From Bacillus cereus (GTDB lineage Bacteria > Bacillota > Bacilli > Bacillales > Bacillaceae_G), in the NCBI RefSeq assembly GCF_025917685.1, contig NZ_CP089518.1, forward strand, positions 1,799,001 to 1,863,000: a stretch of 64,000 bases of DNA. Reading direction: 5' to 3'. Shown here piece after piece: positions 44,379-53,522 of the stretch (position 1 is the first letter of the stretch; the number at the start of each line of letters is the position of its first letter). Below the pieces are notes generated by a model. That model was not told the DNA's origin, did no database searches, and was given only the letters and a program-made list of their open reading frames with translations. The position numbers and the translations under genes were made by a program.

Positions 44379-45068
44379 ATGTCAGCAATTTTAGTTTTAG
44401 AAGATGAAATACCAATCCGTAGCTTTATTGTCTTAAATTTGAAACGTGCTGGATTTTATGTATTAGAAGCTAGTACTGGAGAAGAAGCGTTACAGATTTT
44501 AAGTGAACATACTGTTGATGTAGCGGTACTTGATGTTATGTTACCGGGGATTGATGGTTTTCAAGTATGTAAAGCTATCCGGGAAGAAAATAAAAAAATG
44601 GGCATTATTATGTTAACAGCGCGTGTACAAGATGAAGATAAAGTACAGGGGCTAGGAATTGGTGCAGATGATTATATCGCAAAGCCGTTTAGTCCAGTAG
44701 AATTAATTGCACGTATACAATCTTTATTAAGAAGGATAGAAGTACATGAAGAAACAACGAATACAATCACGTCTGGTCCGTTTTCGTTAAATATCATAGA
44801 AGAAAGATTATATAAAGGTGGACAATTAGTTGATTTAACCCCTACAGAGTACATGATACTACAGTATTTAATGAATCAGGCTTCGAAGCCGGTTTCGCGT
44901 GATGAAATTTTAAATATGATTTGGGGAACTAATTACGTAGGCGAGACGAAAGTAGTCGATGTAAATATGAGACGGTTACGTCAAAAGATAGAATATAATC
45001 CGTCAGAACCAGAGTTTATCCATACTGTGTGGGGAAAAGGATATGTGTGGAAGGAAACTATAAGATGA
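44379..45068 (+). CDS. Response regulator, OmpR/PhoB family
   Basis: A 229-residue regulator. Acidic residues Glu8-Asp9, phosphoacceptor Asp52 ('VAVLDVMLPG') and 'DYIAKPF' lysine form the receiver; the winged helix ends 'IHTVWGKGYVWK'. ATG 44379 has AGGGAGGTG 6 bases upstream; GTG 44370 overlaps that site. It overlaps the kinase gene by 4 bases (ATGA). Confidence 0.92.
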   Translation: MSAILVLEDEIPIRSFIVLNLKRAGFYVLEASTGEEALQILSEHTVDVAVLDVMLPGIDGFQVCKAIREENKKMGIIMLTARVQDEDKVQGLGIGADDYIAKPFSPVELIARIQSLLRRIEVHEETTNTITSGPFSLNIIEERLYKGGQLVDLTPTEYMILQYLMNQASKPVSRDEILNMIWGTNYVGETKVVDVNMRRLRQKIEYNPSEPEFIHTVWGKGYVWKETIR

Positions 45069-46426
45069 GACGGAAAGTGACTTTATATTTTATGACGGTC
45101 ATTACACTAATGCTTGTATTATTTGAAGTAGCATTTTCAGTTTCAATTTATCGATATTATTATAATAGTATTGTGCAATATGTTGAATCTCATGCAAAGA
45201 CAAGTACACGTTTTTTCTCGGAATACAATTCACTATATTTTATTCGATTGCAAGAATATAGTGGAGAAATAATTGAGAGTTTCCAATTAGAAGGAACGGA
45301 ATTACAATTGATGGATCGTCACGGTACGATTATACAGTCGTCCAGTGGACAAAAGGTAGAAGGTAAAGTAGTTATTCCGTATTCTTTACTAGAAGGGGAA
45401 ATGTATCATCAAGTTACTACTACGAAAGATAACGTGAAACAGTTAGAAGTGTTTAGTCCACTTATTCATCAAGGACAAACTATCGGTGTTTTGAAATATA
45501 TGACTGTTTTAACGGATGTAAATGCAAAGATTATTGAAATTATTATGTTTACTATTTCAGTTGGAATTGTCATCTCAGGTATCGTATTTTTAATAAGTAG
45601 ACGATTGGCGAATTCGTTTGTGAAACCTCTCGAATCTATTATTCATGCTTCTTCGCAAATTGCAGAAGGTACATTAAAGGAGCAAATTAAAGAAGATTAT
45701 CCTGGTGAATTAGGTGAGTTAGCACATAGTTTAAATTATATGGCCGATAAAATAGAAAAAGCTGAGCAAATGAAAAATGAATTTATTGCCTCTATTTCGC
45801 ATGAAATACGAACACCTTTAACAGGAATTAAAGGGTGGAGTGAGACGTTAAAAACAGTAGATCATTTAACAGATGAAGAAATAAAGCAAGGTATGGGAAT
45901 TATTTCAGGTGAAACAGACCGATTGATATATTTAGTAGAAGAGTTACTAGATTTTTCAAGATTGCAGTCAAATCATTTTAATTTATATAAACAAAAAGTG
46001 CAATTGTACGATATACTAGAAGAGACGATTTGGCAATTAACTCCTAAATCAGAAGAGAAACAGATTCAACTAGTTGCTAATTTAGAACGAGTAGAACTAG
46101 TAGGAGATCAAAATAGATTAAAACAAGTTTTTCTAAATATTATTCATAATGCTATTAAATATTCAAATGAAAAAGGTACAATTTACATTGAAGCGGCCAA
46201 AAGTGAAGGAAAAGCCGTGATTAAGGTGACAGATCAAGGTATTGGAATTGCTAAAGAACATCTACCGTTTATAGAGCAGTCATTTTATCAGATTAATAAC
46301 CATATTGAAGGCGCAGGTATTGGATTAGCTATCGTCAAAAAAATGGTGGATCTTCATGGTGGTACGCTTAGTATTACAAGTAGAGAAAGAGTAGGAACAA
46401 CAATTTTGATAACACTCCCACTATAA
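45065..46426 (+). CDS. Sensor histidine kinase
   Basis: A 453-residue kinase with a membrane helix at about 8-28, an outer sensor domain of roughly 125 residues (30-155), a second helix at 163-178, HAMP (180-232), HisKA with His246 in 'ISHEIRTPLTGIKGW' and a HATPase_c domain ('NIIHNAIKYSNEKG', 'DQGIGI', 'GAGIGLAIVKK'). The well-developed outer domain, unlike the other kinase in this window, suggests an external ligand or partner, possibly the lipoprotein encoded at 43118. Confidence 0.92.
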   Translation: MRRKVTLYFMTVITLMLVLFEVAFSVSIYRYYYNSIVQYVESHAKTSTRFFSEYNSLYFIRLQEYSGEIIESFQLEGTELQLMDRHGTIIQSSSGQKVEGKVVIPYSLLEGEMYHQVTTTKDNVKQLEVFSPLIHQGQTIGVLKYMTVLTDVNAKIIEIIMFTISVGIVISGIVFLISRRLANSFVKPLESIIHASSQIAEGTLKEQIKEDYPGELGELAHSLNYMADKIEKAEQMKNEFIASISHEIRTPLTGIKGWSETLKTVDHLTDEEIKQGMGIISGETDRLIYLVEELLDFSRLQSNHFNLYKQKVQLYDILEETIWQLTPKSEEKQIQLVANLERVELVGDQNRLKQVFLNIIHNAIKYSNEKGTIYIEAAKSEGKAVIKVTDQGIGIAKEHLPFIEQSFYQINNHIEGAGIGLAIVKKMVDLHGGTLSITSRERVGTTILITLPL

Positions 46427-46529
46427 TTTTTACATAAAGTATGTTTATATAGTGTAATAAAAATAAATAGATGTATAATTATATTGGGTGATTTATATAT
46501 GAGATTAATAGGGAGAGGAATTCGATAGA

Positions 46530-47351
46530 ATGGAAAAGGCTTTTAAAATTAAACAAGTAGTAGTTGTTATAATAGCGATTGCAACAGTAGCTATTGGGTA
46601 TTTTATGTTTCAATCAATTACTTCACCAGCAAAAGCTGTTGCGAAACAAGAAAATGTAATACAGCTTGCAAGTGAACAACCGAAAGTTGAAATGAATAAA
46701 ACGGCACCAAGTCGTTTTAATGGACAGGAAAGAAAAGTTGCTTACCTTACATTTGATGATGGGCCAGGAAAATATACGGCTGAATTATTGAATATGTTAA
46801 AACAGCATGATGCGAAGGCGACATTCTTTTTAATTGGTGCGAATGTGAAACAGTTTCCTGATTTAGTAAAACGTGAAAATGCAGAAGGACATTATGTTGG
46901 AATGCATAGTATGACACACAATTTTGCGAAGTTATATAAAAATGGCGAGTATGTTAATGAAATGAAAGAAGATCAAGGCTTAATCGCAAATATTATTGGG
47001 AAAGCCCCTAAATTAACACGTCCTCCATACGGATCGATGCCTGGTTTAAATGAAGGTCTCCGAAATAAAGTAGTTGAGGATGGTTTAAAAGTGTGGGACT
47101 GGACAATTGATTCTTTAGACTGGAAATACAATAAAGTACCAGTTGATGCAGCGGCAGCGCAAATCGCTCAAAATGTATTAGCTGGTGCAACAAAACCGCA
47201 AGAGGTCATTTTAATGCATGACATTCACCCGCAATCAGTTGCTGCTGTACCAGCAATTTTAAAGGGTCTAAAAGAAAAAGGTTATGAATTTGAAGCATAC
47301 CATGAAGAGAATCACTTCCCAGTGAATTTCTGGCACGATAACCGTATGTAA
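46530..47351 (+). CDS. Polysaccharide deacetylase, BC1974/BA1977-like
   Basis: A 273-residue NodB-domain protein with an N-terminal membrane anchor (about 8-27). Motif 1 is TFDDGP with Asp76-Asp77, motif 2 is HSMTH (His126, His130), motif 3 is RPPYGS, motif 4 'TIDSLDWKY' and motif 5 'VILMHD'. It corresponds to the B. cereus group deacetylase BC1974, a peptidoglycan N-acetylglucosamine deacetylase. It sits between a two-component system and a wall-binding lipoprotein gene, only 15 bases from the latter. Confidence 0.87.
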   Translation: MEKAFKIKQVVVVIIAIATVAIGYFMFQSITSPAKAVAKQENVIQLASEQPKVEMNKTAPSRFNGQERKVAYLTFDDGPGKYTAELLNMLKQHDAKATFFLIGANVKQFPDLVKRENAEGHYVGMHSMTHNFAKLYKNGEYVNEMKEDQGLIANIIGKAPKLTRPPYGSMPGLNEGLRNKVVEDGLKVWDWTIDSLDWKYNKVPVDAAAAQIAQNVLAGATKPQEVILMHDIHPQSVAAVPAILKGLKEKGYEFEAYHEENHFPVNFWHDNRM

Positions 47352-47366
47352 TTGGAGGAATTGAAG

Positions 47367-48023
47367 TTGAAGTATGGAAAAGTAGCAGTAGTTGGAGCAT
47401 TATCAGTAGGATTATTATCAGGTTGTTTCGGTGAAAAACCAGAAGAAAATTTATATACGGCTTTTGAAACAGCAGCGACACAAGAAAAATCGTTAGCTGA
47501 TGATACGAAAAAGTTAGAGCAATTAGAAAAGCAAGGGCAAGAACTATATTCTCAAATTTTACAAGAGGGTAAAGAACATAATGAAGCAGTCACGAAGAAG
47601 ATAGAGGAAGCTACTGCAAATGTAAATGAACGTGAGAAAGTATTGAAAAACGAGAAAGAACTGTTAGAGAAAGCTCAGAAGGAGACGAAATCAGTTCAAA
47701 GCAATATAGAGAAGCTTGAAGATAAGAAATTACAAAAACAAGCTAAAGCAGTAGAAGAGTCGTATAAAAACCGTTATGAAGCATTCCAAAAAATGAATGA
47801 GGATTACACGAAGGCGTTAGCGAATGAAAAAGAGCTGTATGAAAAATTAAAAGTAAAAGAAACGAAGTTAAAAGAAATTGGTGAAAAAGTTAAAACTGTT
47901 AATGAGTTAAATGTGGAAGCTCAAAAGGCGAAAGAACAATTTAACAAACATACAAAAGAGTATAATGACAGTAAATTAGCATTTTACAAAGATGCACAGA
48001 TTAAGATTAAAGAACAGAAATAA
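47367..48023 (+). CDS. YkyA-family cell-wall-binding lipoprotein
   Basis: A 218-residue lipoprotein with signal 'VAVVGALSVGLLSGC' (lipobox LSGC). The rest is almost wholly coiled coil, rich in Lys and Glu, typical of YkyA (putative cell-wall binding lipoprotein). TTG 47367 is chosen because GGAGGA lies 7 bases upstream; the TTGs at 47352 and 47361 overlap that site. Probably co-transcribed with the deacetylase. Function unknown. Confidence 0.82.
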   Translation: MKYGKVAVVGALSVGLLSGCFGEKPEENLYTAFETAATQEKSLADDTKKLEQLEKQGQELYSQILQEGKEHNEAVTKKIEEATANVNEREKVLKNEKELLEKAQKETKSVQSNIEKLEDKKLQKQAKAVEESYKNRYEAFQKMNEDYTKALANEKELYEKLKVKETKLKEIGEKVKTVNELNVEAQKAKEQFNKHTKEYNDSKLAFYKDAQIKIKEQK

Positions 48024-48056
48024 AGGAGTATCTTAATCTCGATAAAAAACTATAGA

Positions 48057-48101
48057 AAAAGCCGAAAAAACATTGTAATAAAAATGTTTTTTCGGCTTTT
48101 G
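48057..48101 (+). terminator. Terminator after YkyA-like gene
   Basis: AAAAGCCGAAAAAACATT pairs with AATGTTTTTTCGGCTTTT, a perfect 18-bp stem. Confidence 0.92.
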
Positions 48102-48195
48102 TTGCTGGATGAATAGAAAAGACTGGAATTGATATCATAAAAGAGTTATAGTGTATTATTCGAAGGAAAACATTGTAAAGTAAGGAGAATGAAAT

Positions 48196-48876
48196 ATGTC
48201 ATATGAATTTTTATTCAAATTAGGCTTAGCACTCTTTTTAGGATTATTCATCGGGATAGATAGGCAGCTAAAGAATAAACCGCTTGGTGTGAAAACGAGT
48301 ATGGTTATTTCTGTAGCAAGTTGTTTAATTACAATGGTTTCAATTGAATCTGTAAATGTATATTCTGTACCGGGTCATACGAATATGGATCCAATGCGAT
48401 TAGCTGCCCAAATTGTTAGTGGTATCGGTTTTCTTGGAGCGGGGGTAATTTTACGAAGAAGTAATGACGTTATTTCAGGGTTAACGACTGCGTCTATGGT
48501 ATGGGCCGCTTCTGCACTAGGTATTGCAATTGGGGCAGGATTTTATATACAAGCGACGGTTGCTATGATTTTAATCATTTTAGCAATTAACGTACTTCCT
48601 CAAATTGTGAAAATTGCAGGCCCGTATTCATTAAGACAAAAGGACTTATCTATAAAAATTACTGTAAAAGAGCATCAAGAATTAGATGGTATATTTAAGC
48701 AAATAAAAAATTTAGGTATGCATGTGAAACGAGTGAAAATTAAAGATATTGATAATGGAGCATTTCAGCAATTGGAGATGGTTATTTTAGCTCCAGAAGA
48801 TTTATATACAACTGAGTTATACAGTTCTCTAAAAGAGATTGATCGTGTTGTCTCAGTTGAAGTTGAAAGTAGATAA
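48196..48876 (+). CDS. MgtC/SapB family membrane protein
   Basis: A 226-residue protein with about four to five N-terminal helices. 'GLALFLGLFIGIDRQLKNKPLGVKTSMVISVASCLITMVS', 'DPMRLAAQIVSGIGFLGAGVILR' and 'GLTTASMVWAASALGIAIGAG' are the MgtC/SapB signatures. A soluble C-terminal domain (about 150-226) follows. Family members are linked to magnesium homeostasis and growth under low Mg2+. Monocistronic. Confidence 0.9.
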   Translation: MSYEFLFKLGLALFLGLFIGIDRQLKNKPLGVKTSMVISVASCLITMVSIESVNVYSVPGHTNMDPMRLAAQIVSGIGFLGAGVILRRSNDVISGLTTASMVWAASALGIAIGAGFYIQATVAMILIILAINVLPQIVKIAGPYSLRQKDLSIKITVKEHQELDGIFKQIKNLGMHVKRVKIKDIDNGAFQQLEMVILAPEDLYTTELYSSLKEIDRVVSVEVESR

Positions 48877-48905
48877 AAAAGAGTGAAGTGAATTCACTCT
48901 TTTTT
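48875..48905 (+). terminator. Terminator after MgtC/SapB gene
   Basis: AAAAAAGAGTGAA pairs with TTCACTCTTTTTT (13 bp, 5-base loop). Confidence 0.9.
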
Positions 48906-48964
48906 ATTTGGATTTTTAAGGAAAAAAATTGATATAATGAGGAGTAAACAAGGGGGAGAAAATG

Positions 48965-49504
48965 ATGGAGGTACATATTAGAAGAGCGATAAAAGATGAT
49001 ATATCAGCTATAGAAAAGGTACACGCTGATAGTTGGAAAACAACGTATAAAGGGATATTCGCTAATGAAATTTTAGATAATATAACATATGAACAACGAG
49101 AAAAACAGTGGGAAAGCATTTTTCAAAAAGAAGGTAATCATCAATTTAGATTTGTAGCAGAGACATTAAATGGAACTATAATCGGATTCATTGATGGGGG
49201 AGTTGAAAGGAGCGGTACATATAATTGTGATGGGGAATTATATGCAATTTACCTTTTACAACAGTATCAAGGACTGAAAATAGGCCAAAAGTTATTTCAA
49301 GCATTGCTATCAGAATGTATAAAAAATGATATGCAATCTCTTTTAGTTTGGGTCGTTACTAATAATTCTTGTAAAACGTTTTATGAAAAATTTAACCCTG
49401 AAAAAATTGATAAGAAATTTTTAGAGAGAGTACAGGTAGAAGAAACAGCGTATTGCTGGAGAGATTTGAATATTTTATATAAAAAATTACAGGATTCAAT
49501 ATAA
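48965..49504 (+). CDS. GNAT family N-acetyltransferase
   Basis: A 179-residue acetyltransferase. 'IRRAIKDDISAIEKVHADSWKTTYKGI' starts the fold, and 'ELYAIYLLQQYQGLKIGQKLFQALLSE' contains the acetyl-CoA-binding Q-x-x-G-x-G/A loop; 'LVWVVTNNSCKTFYEKF' follows. The substrate cannot be inferred. ATG 48965 is 6 bases from GGGGGAG; ATG 48962 is the alternative. Confidence 0.85.
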   Translation: MEVHIRRAIKDDISAIEKVHADSWKTTYKGIFANEILDNITYEQREKQWESIFQKEGNHQFRFVAETLNGTIIGFIDGGVERSGTYNCDGELYAIYLLQQYQGLKIGQKLFQALLSECIKNDMQSLLVWVVTNNSCKTFYEKFNPEKIDKKFLERVQVEETAYCWRDLNILYKKLQDSI

Positions 49505-49520
49505 AATAATAATATTATGT

Positions 49521-49566
49521 AAACAAGCAAGCAGGTATACGTTTAGTATACCTGCTTGCTTGTTTT
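49521..49566 (+). terminator. Terminator after GNAT gene
   Basis: A 20-bp perfect stem: AAACAAGCAAGCAGGTATAC with its complement, loop GTTTA, ending in TTTT. It isolates the asb operon from upstream transcription. Confidence 0.92.
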
Positions 49567-49709
49567 GGATCGATAATAATGAAAAATGCAGAAAATATTA
49601 AGTAATTAGTTTGAAAGGAAGATATTTTTAATCATGTTTTTAATGAGATTAAAGATATGTTGAAAAATAATAAAAATTCGGTCAGATGAAAAAATTCTGA
49701 AACATACCC

Positions 49710-49763
49710 TTGAATTGATAATGATATTCAATTAGAATCATAATTGATAATGATATTCAATTA
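49710..49763 (+). promoter_or_regulatory. asb promoter with two Fur boxes
   Basis: Two identical 21-base copies of ATTGATAATGATATTCAATTA start at 49714 and 49743 (29-bp spacing). Each matches the Fur consensus built from GATAAT hexamers. A sigma-A-type promoter TTGAAT-N17-TAGAAT (49710-49738) overlaps the first box and abuts the second, so Fur-Fe2+ binding should block transcription. About 50 bases of leader separate it from asbA. Confidence 0.87.
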
Positions 49764-49814
49764 TTGTTTATTAAATAAAATTTCGATAGCTTTAATATAA
49801 AGAGGAGGACCAGT

Positions 49815-51623
49815 ATGCAGCATGCGAAACAAATCGCAGAACATGCAACAATACAAAGCTTTTTAAACTGTTATTTAAGAGAAACAGGGAGTGGAGAATG
49901 GATTACAGAGGATGAAAGAATGGAAAGTATCTTCAGTAATACGTTAAATAGAGATACAGTCCTCACATATTTATGTTGTCGGTTATCAGCACAGAACGTT
50001 ACTTTGTATGGAGAAGTTTTATATAAATCATCAACAGATCGCCATTTGTTTGGAGAACAGTTTTATTATCAAATTGGAGAGTGCAAAACTGTTATAAAAG
50101 CAGATTATGTTACAGTTATTACGTTTTTAATAAAAGAGATGTCTATCAACTATGGAGAAGGTACGAATCCTGCTGAACTTATGCTTCGAGTCATTCGTAG
50201 TTGCCAAAATATTGAGGAATTTACAAAAGGTAGAACAGAAGATACATCTGCATTATATGGTTTCCATACAACTTTTATAGAAGCGGAGCAGTCTTTATTA
50301 TTTGGGCATTTAACTCATCCTACCCCAAAGAGTAGACAGGGTATATTGGATTGGAAAAGTGCAATGTATTCTCCAGAATTAAAAGGAGAATGTCAGCTTC
50401 ATTATTTTCGGGCACATAAAAGTATAGTAAATGAAAAATCGTTATTATCAGATTCTACAACAACAATTATAAAAGAAGAATTAAGTAATGATGAGATAGT
50501 TAGTAAGGAATTTATAGAGAAGTACTGTAAGGAAGATGGGTATTCATTAATTCCTATTCATCCGCTTCAAGCAGAATGGCTATTACACCAATCTTACGTA
50601 CAGGATTGGATAGATCAAGAATTGCTTGAGTATGTTGGTCCTATAGGCAAGTATTATATGGCAACATCATCACTGAGAACGCTATATCATCCTGATTCGA
50701 AGTATATGCTTAAGTTTTCATTTCCAGTGAAAGTAACGAATTCAATGCGTATTAATAAATTGAAAGAACTTGAGAGTGGTCTTGAAGGGAAGGAAATGTT
50801 AAATACGGCAATTGGTGAAGTACGAGAAAGGTTTCCAGGTTTTGATTTTATTTGTGACCCAGCCTTTATTACATTAAATTATGGGACACAAGAATCTGGA
50901 TTTGAAGTGATTATTCGAGAGAATCCTTTTTATAGTGAACATGCAAATGACGCTACATTAATTGCTGGGTTAGTTCAAGACGCTATACCTGGAGAACGTA
51001 ATCGTTTATCGAATATCATCCATCGCCTAGCAGATTTAGAAAGTAGAAGCTGTGAAGAGGTAAGTTTAGAGTGGTTTAGACGATATATGAATATTTCTTT
51101 AAAGCCGATGGTATGGATGTATTTACAGTATGGAGTTGGATTAGAGGCACATCAGCAAAATAGCGTTGTTCAGCTAAAGGATGGTTATCCAGTAAAATAT
51201 TATTTCCGTGATAATCAAGGGTTTTATTTCTGTAATTCAATGAAAGAGATACTTAATAATGAGCTAGCTGGTATTGGAGAACGTACTGGAAATTTATATG
51301 ACGATTATATTGTAGATGAAAGGTTTCGTTACTATTTAATTTTTAATCATATGTTTGGACTTATTAACGGTTTTGGTACAGCAGGGTTAATTAAGGAGGA
51401 AATTCTACTTTCTGAATTAAGGTCTGTACTCGAATCATTCCTTCCATATAACCGGGAACCTTCTACATTTTTAAGAGAATTGTTGGACGAGGATAAGTTG
51501 GCATGCAAAGCGAATTTGCTAACGAGATTTTTCGATGTCGATGAGTTAAGTAATCCGTTAGAGCAAGCTATTTATGTACAAGTACATAATCCGCTCGTTA
51601 GAGAAGTGGCTGTTCGTTCCTAA
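49815..51623 (+). CDS. asbA: Petrobactin NIS synthetase AsbA
   Basis: A 602-residue IucA/IucC-family NRPS-independent siderophore synthetase. The ATP-binding motif 'YSLIPIHPLQAEW' (about 247-259), 'MATSSLRTLYHP' and 'GVGLEAHQQNSVVQL' are family signatures, the last being the conserved acceptor-site motif. AsbA joins spermidine to citrate in the first step of petrobactin assembly (established for B. anthracis). GAGGAGG lies 6 bases before the ATG. It opens the Fur-controlled operon asbABCDEF. Confidence 0.95.
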   Translation: MQHAKQIAEHATIQSFLNCYLRETGSGEWITEDERMESIFSNTLNRDTVLTYLCCRLSAQNVTLYGEVLYKSSTDRHLFGEQFYYQIGECKTVIKADYVTVITFLIKEMSINYGEGTNPAELMLRVIRSCQNIEEFTKGRTEDTSALYGFHTTFIEAEQSLLFGHLTHPTPKSRQGILDWKSAMYSPELKGECQLHYFRAHKSIVNEKSLLSDSTTTIIKEELSNDEIVSKEFIEKYCKEDGYSLIPIHPLQAEWLLHQSYVQDWIDQELLEYVGPIGKYYMATSSLRTLYHPDSKYMLKFSFPVKVTNSMRINKLKELESGLEGKEMLNTAIGEVRERFPGFDFICDPAFITLNYGTQESGFEVIIRENPFYSEHANDATLIAGLVQDAIPGERNRLSNIIHRLADLESRSCEEVSLEWFRRYMNISLKPMVWMYLQYGVGLEAHQQNSVVQLKDGYPVKYYFRDNQGFYFCNSMKEILNNELAGIGERTGNLYDDYIVDERFRYYLIFNHMFGLINGFGTAGLIKEEILLSELRSVLESFLPYNREPSTFLRELLDEDKLACKANLLTRFFDVDELSNPLEQAIYVQVHNPLVREVAVRS

Positions 51624-51683
51624 ATAGCGTTAAAATTTCACGTAATACAAATAATGGAATTTCGTAATAAAGTGGAGGGATTT

Positions 51684-53522
51684 ATGAGAGTGGACATGTA
51701 TCACACGAAAATATTGAGGGCACTCGAATCAGAAGATTACATTTCAGTGCGAAGAAGGGTGTTACGTCAATTAGTAGAATCGTTAATTTATGAGGGGATT
51801 ATAACGCCAGTTCGTGTTGAGAAGGAAGGACAAATTCTGTTTATTATACAAGGACTTGATGAAGAAGACAAAAGTGTTTCGTACCAATGTTATGGAAGAG
51901 AGCGGATGACATTCGGTCGTATTTCTTTAGACTCATTAATAGTAAGAGTCCAAGATGAACAACAAGAAATACAATCTGTGTCGCAATTTTTGGAAGAAAT
52001 TTTTCGAGTTGTTAACGTGGAACAAGCCAGATTAGATTCTTTTATTCACGAATTAGAACAAACGATATTTAAAGACACGATTGCACAATATGAAAGAGAT
52101 AATAAGGAAGAATACACTCAAAAATCTTATGATGAGTTTGAAAGTCATTTAATAGATGGTCATCCCTATCATCCTAGTTATAAAGCACGTATCGGTTTTC
52201 AATATCGTGACAATTTTCAATACGGATATGAGTTTATGCAGCCAATGAAACTCATATGGATTGCAGCTCATAAAAAATACTCAAGTGTAGGTTATAAAAA
52301 TGAAGTGACTTATGACAACATTTTAATAGAGGAGATTGGAGAGCGTAAATTAGAAGAGTATTTGGAACGAATTCATAATGTGGGATGTAATCCAAAACAG
52401 TACGTGTTTATACCTGTTCATCCATGGCAGTGGGAGAATTTCATTATCCCGAATTATGCTGATCATATACAGGATAAATTTATTATTTATTTAGGAAAAT
52501 CAGAGGATGAATATTGTGCGCAACAATCTATGAGGACGTTAAGAAATGTTACGAATCCAAAGAAACCATATGTAAAGTTATCGCTGAATATACTCAACAC
52601 TTCAACGCTCCGTACGTTAAAACCATATTCTGTTGTGAGTGCACCAGCTATATCGAATTGGTTACATGATGTCGTAAGCAATGATTCGTATTTACGAGAT
52701 GAATCGCGCATAATTTTGTTACATGAGTTTTCGAGTGTAACGTATGATACGAATAAGAAATCTGTATATGGTTCATTAGGATGTATTTGGCGTGAAAGCG
52801 TTCGTAAGTATTTGGATACTCAAGAGGATGCAATTCCCTTTAATGGCTTATATGCAAAAGAGAAAGATGGGACACCAATTATTGATCCATGGTTAAACAA
52901 ATATGGAATAGAAAATTGGCTGCAATTACTCATTCGAAAAGCGATAATACCTGTTTTACATCTTGTTATAGAGCATGGAATTGCATTAGAATCCCACGGT
53001 CAAAATATGATTTTCGTCCATAGAGAAGGGATCCCTGTCCGTATTGCACTAAAAGATTTTCATGAAGGGCTGGAGTTTTATCGTCCATTTTTGAAAGAAA
53101 TCGAAAAAAGTCCTGACTTTACTAAAATGCATAAAACATATGCGAATGGTCAAAAAAATGATTTCTTTGAAATGGACCGTATTGAATGTTTGCAAGAAAT
53201 GGTTTTAGATGCGCTGTTCTTGTTCAATCTAGGTGAACTGGCTTTCGTGCTGGCAGATGAGTATCAATTGAAAGAGGAACAATTTTGGATCATTCTTGTT
53301 GAAGAAATAGAAAATCATTTTGAAAGATTTTCGCATCTGAAAGAACGTTTTGAAGCATTACAATTATATGCACCTACATTTCATGCAGAGCAATTAACGA
53401 AGCGGCGCTTATATATGGATGTGGAATCACTTGTTCATGAAGTTCCAAATCCGTTGTATAGTGCAAAGCAACTTACAATACAAAAATCAGTTGTTACAGG
53501 GGGAAATCATGCTAATCGTTAA
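51684..53522 (+). CDS. asbB: Petrobactin NIS synthetase AsbB
   Basis: A 612-residue IucA/IucC-family synthetase, paralogous to AsbA. 'YVFIPVHPWQWENF', 'AQQSMRTLRNVTNPKKPYVKLSLNI' and 'GIALESHGQNMIFVHREGIPVRIALKDFHEG' mark the active site. AsbB adds the second spermidine arm to citrate and can also condense dihydroxybenzoyl-spermidine. ATG 51684 follows GTGGAGGGA by only 3 to 4 bases; a GTG at 51690 or ATG at 51654 is possible. It overlaps asbC by 14 bases. Confidence 0.95.
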   Translation: MRVDMYHTKILRALESEDYISVRRRVLRQLVESLIYEGIITPVRVEKEGQILFIIQGLDEEDKSVSYQCYGRERMTFGRISLDSLIVRVQDEQQEIQSVSQFLEEIFRVVNVEQARLDSFIHELEQTIFKDTIAQYERDNKEEYTQKSYDEFESHLIDGHPYHPSYKARIGFQYRDNFQYGYEFMQPMKLIWIAAHKKYSSVGYKNEVTYDNILIEEIGERKLEEYLERIHNVGCNPKQYVFIPVHPWQWENFIIPNYADHIQDKFIIYLGKSEDEYCAQQSMRTLRNVTNPKKPYVKLSLNILNTSTLRTLKPYSVVSAPAISNWLHDVVSNDSYLRDESRIILLHEFSSVTYDTNKKSVYGSLGCIWRESVRKYLDTQEDAIPFNGLYAKEKDGTPIIDPWLNKYGIENWLQLLIRKAIIPVLHLVIEHGIALESHGQNMIFVHREGIPVRIALKDFHEGLEFYRPFLKEIEKSPDFTKMHKTYANGQKNDFFEMDRIECLQEMVLDALFLFNLGELAFVLADEYQLKEEQFWIILVEEIENHFERFSHLKERFEALQLYAPTFHAEQLTKRRLYMDVESLVHEVPNPLYSAKQLTIQKSVVTGGNHANR

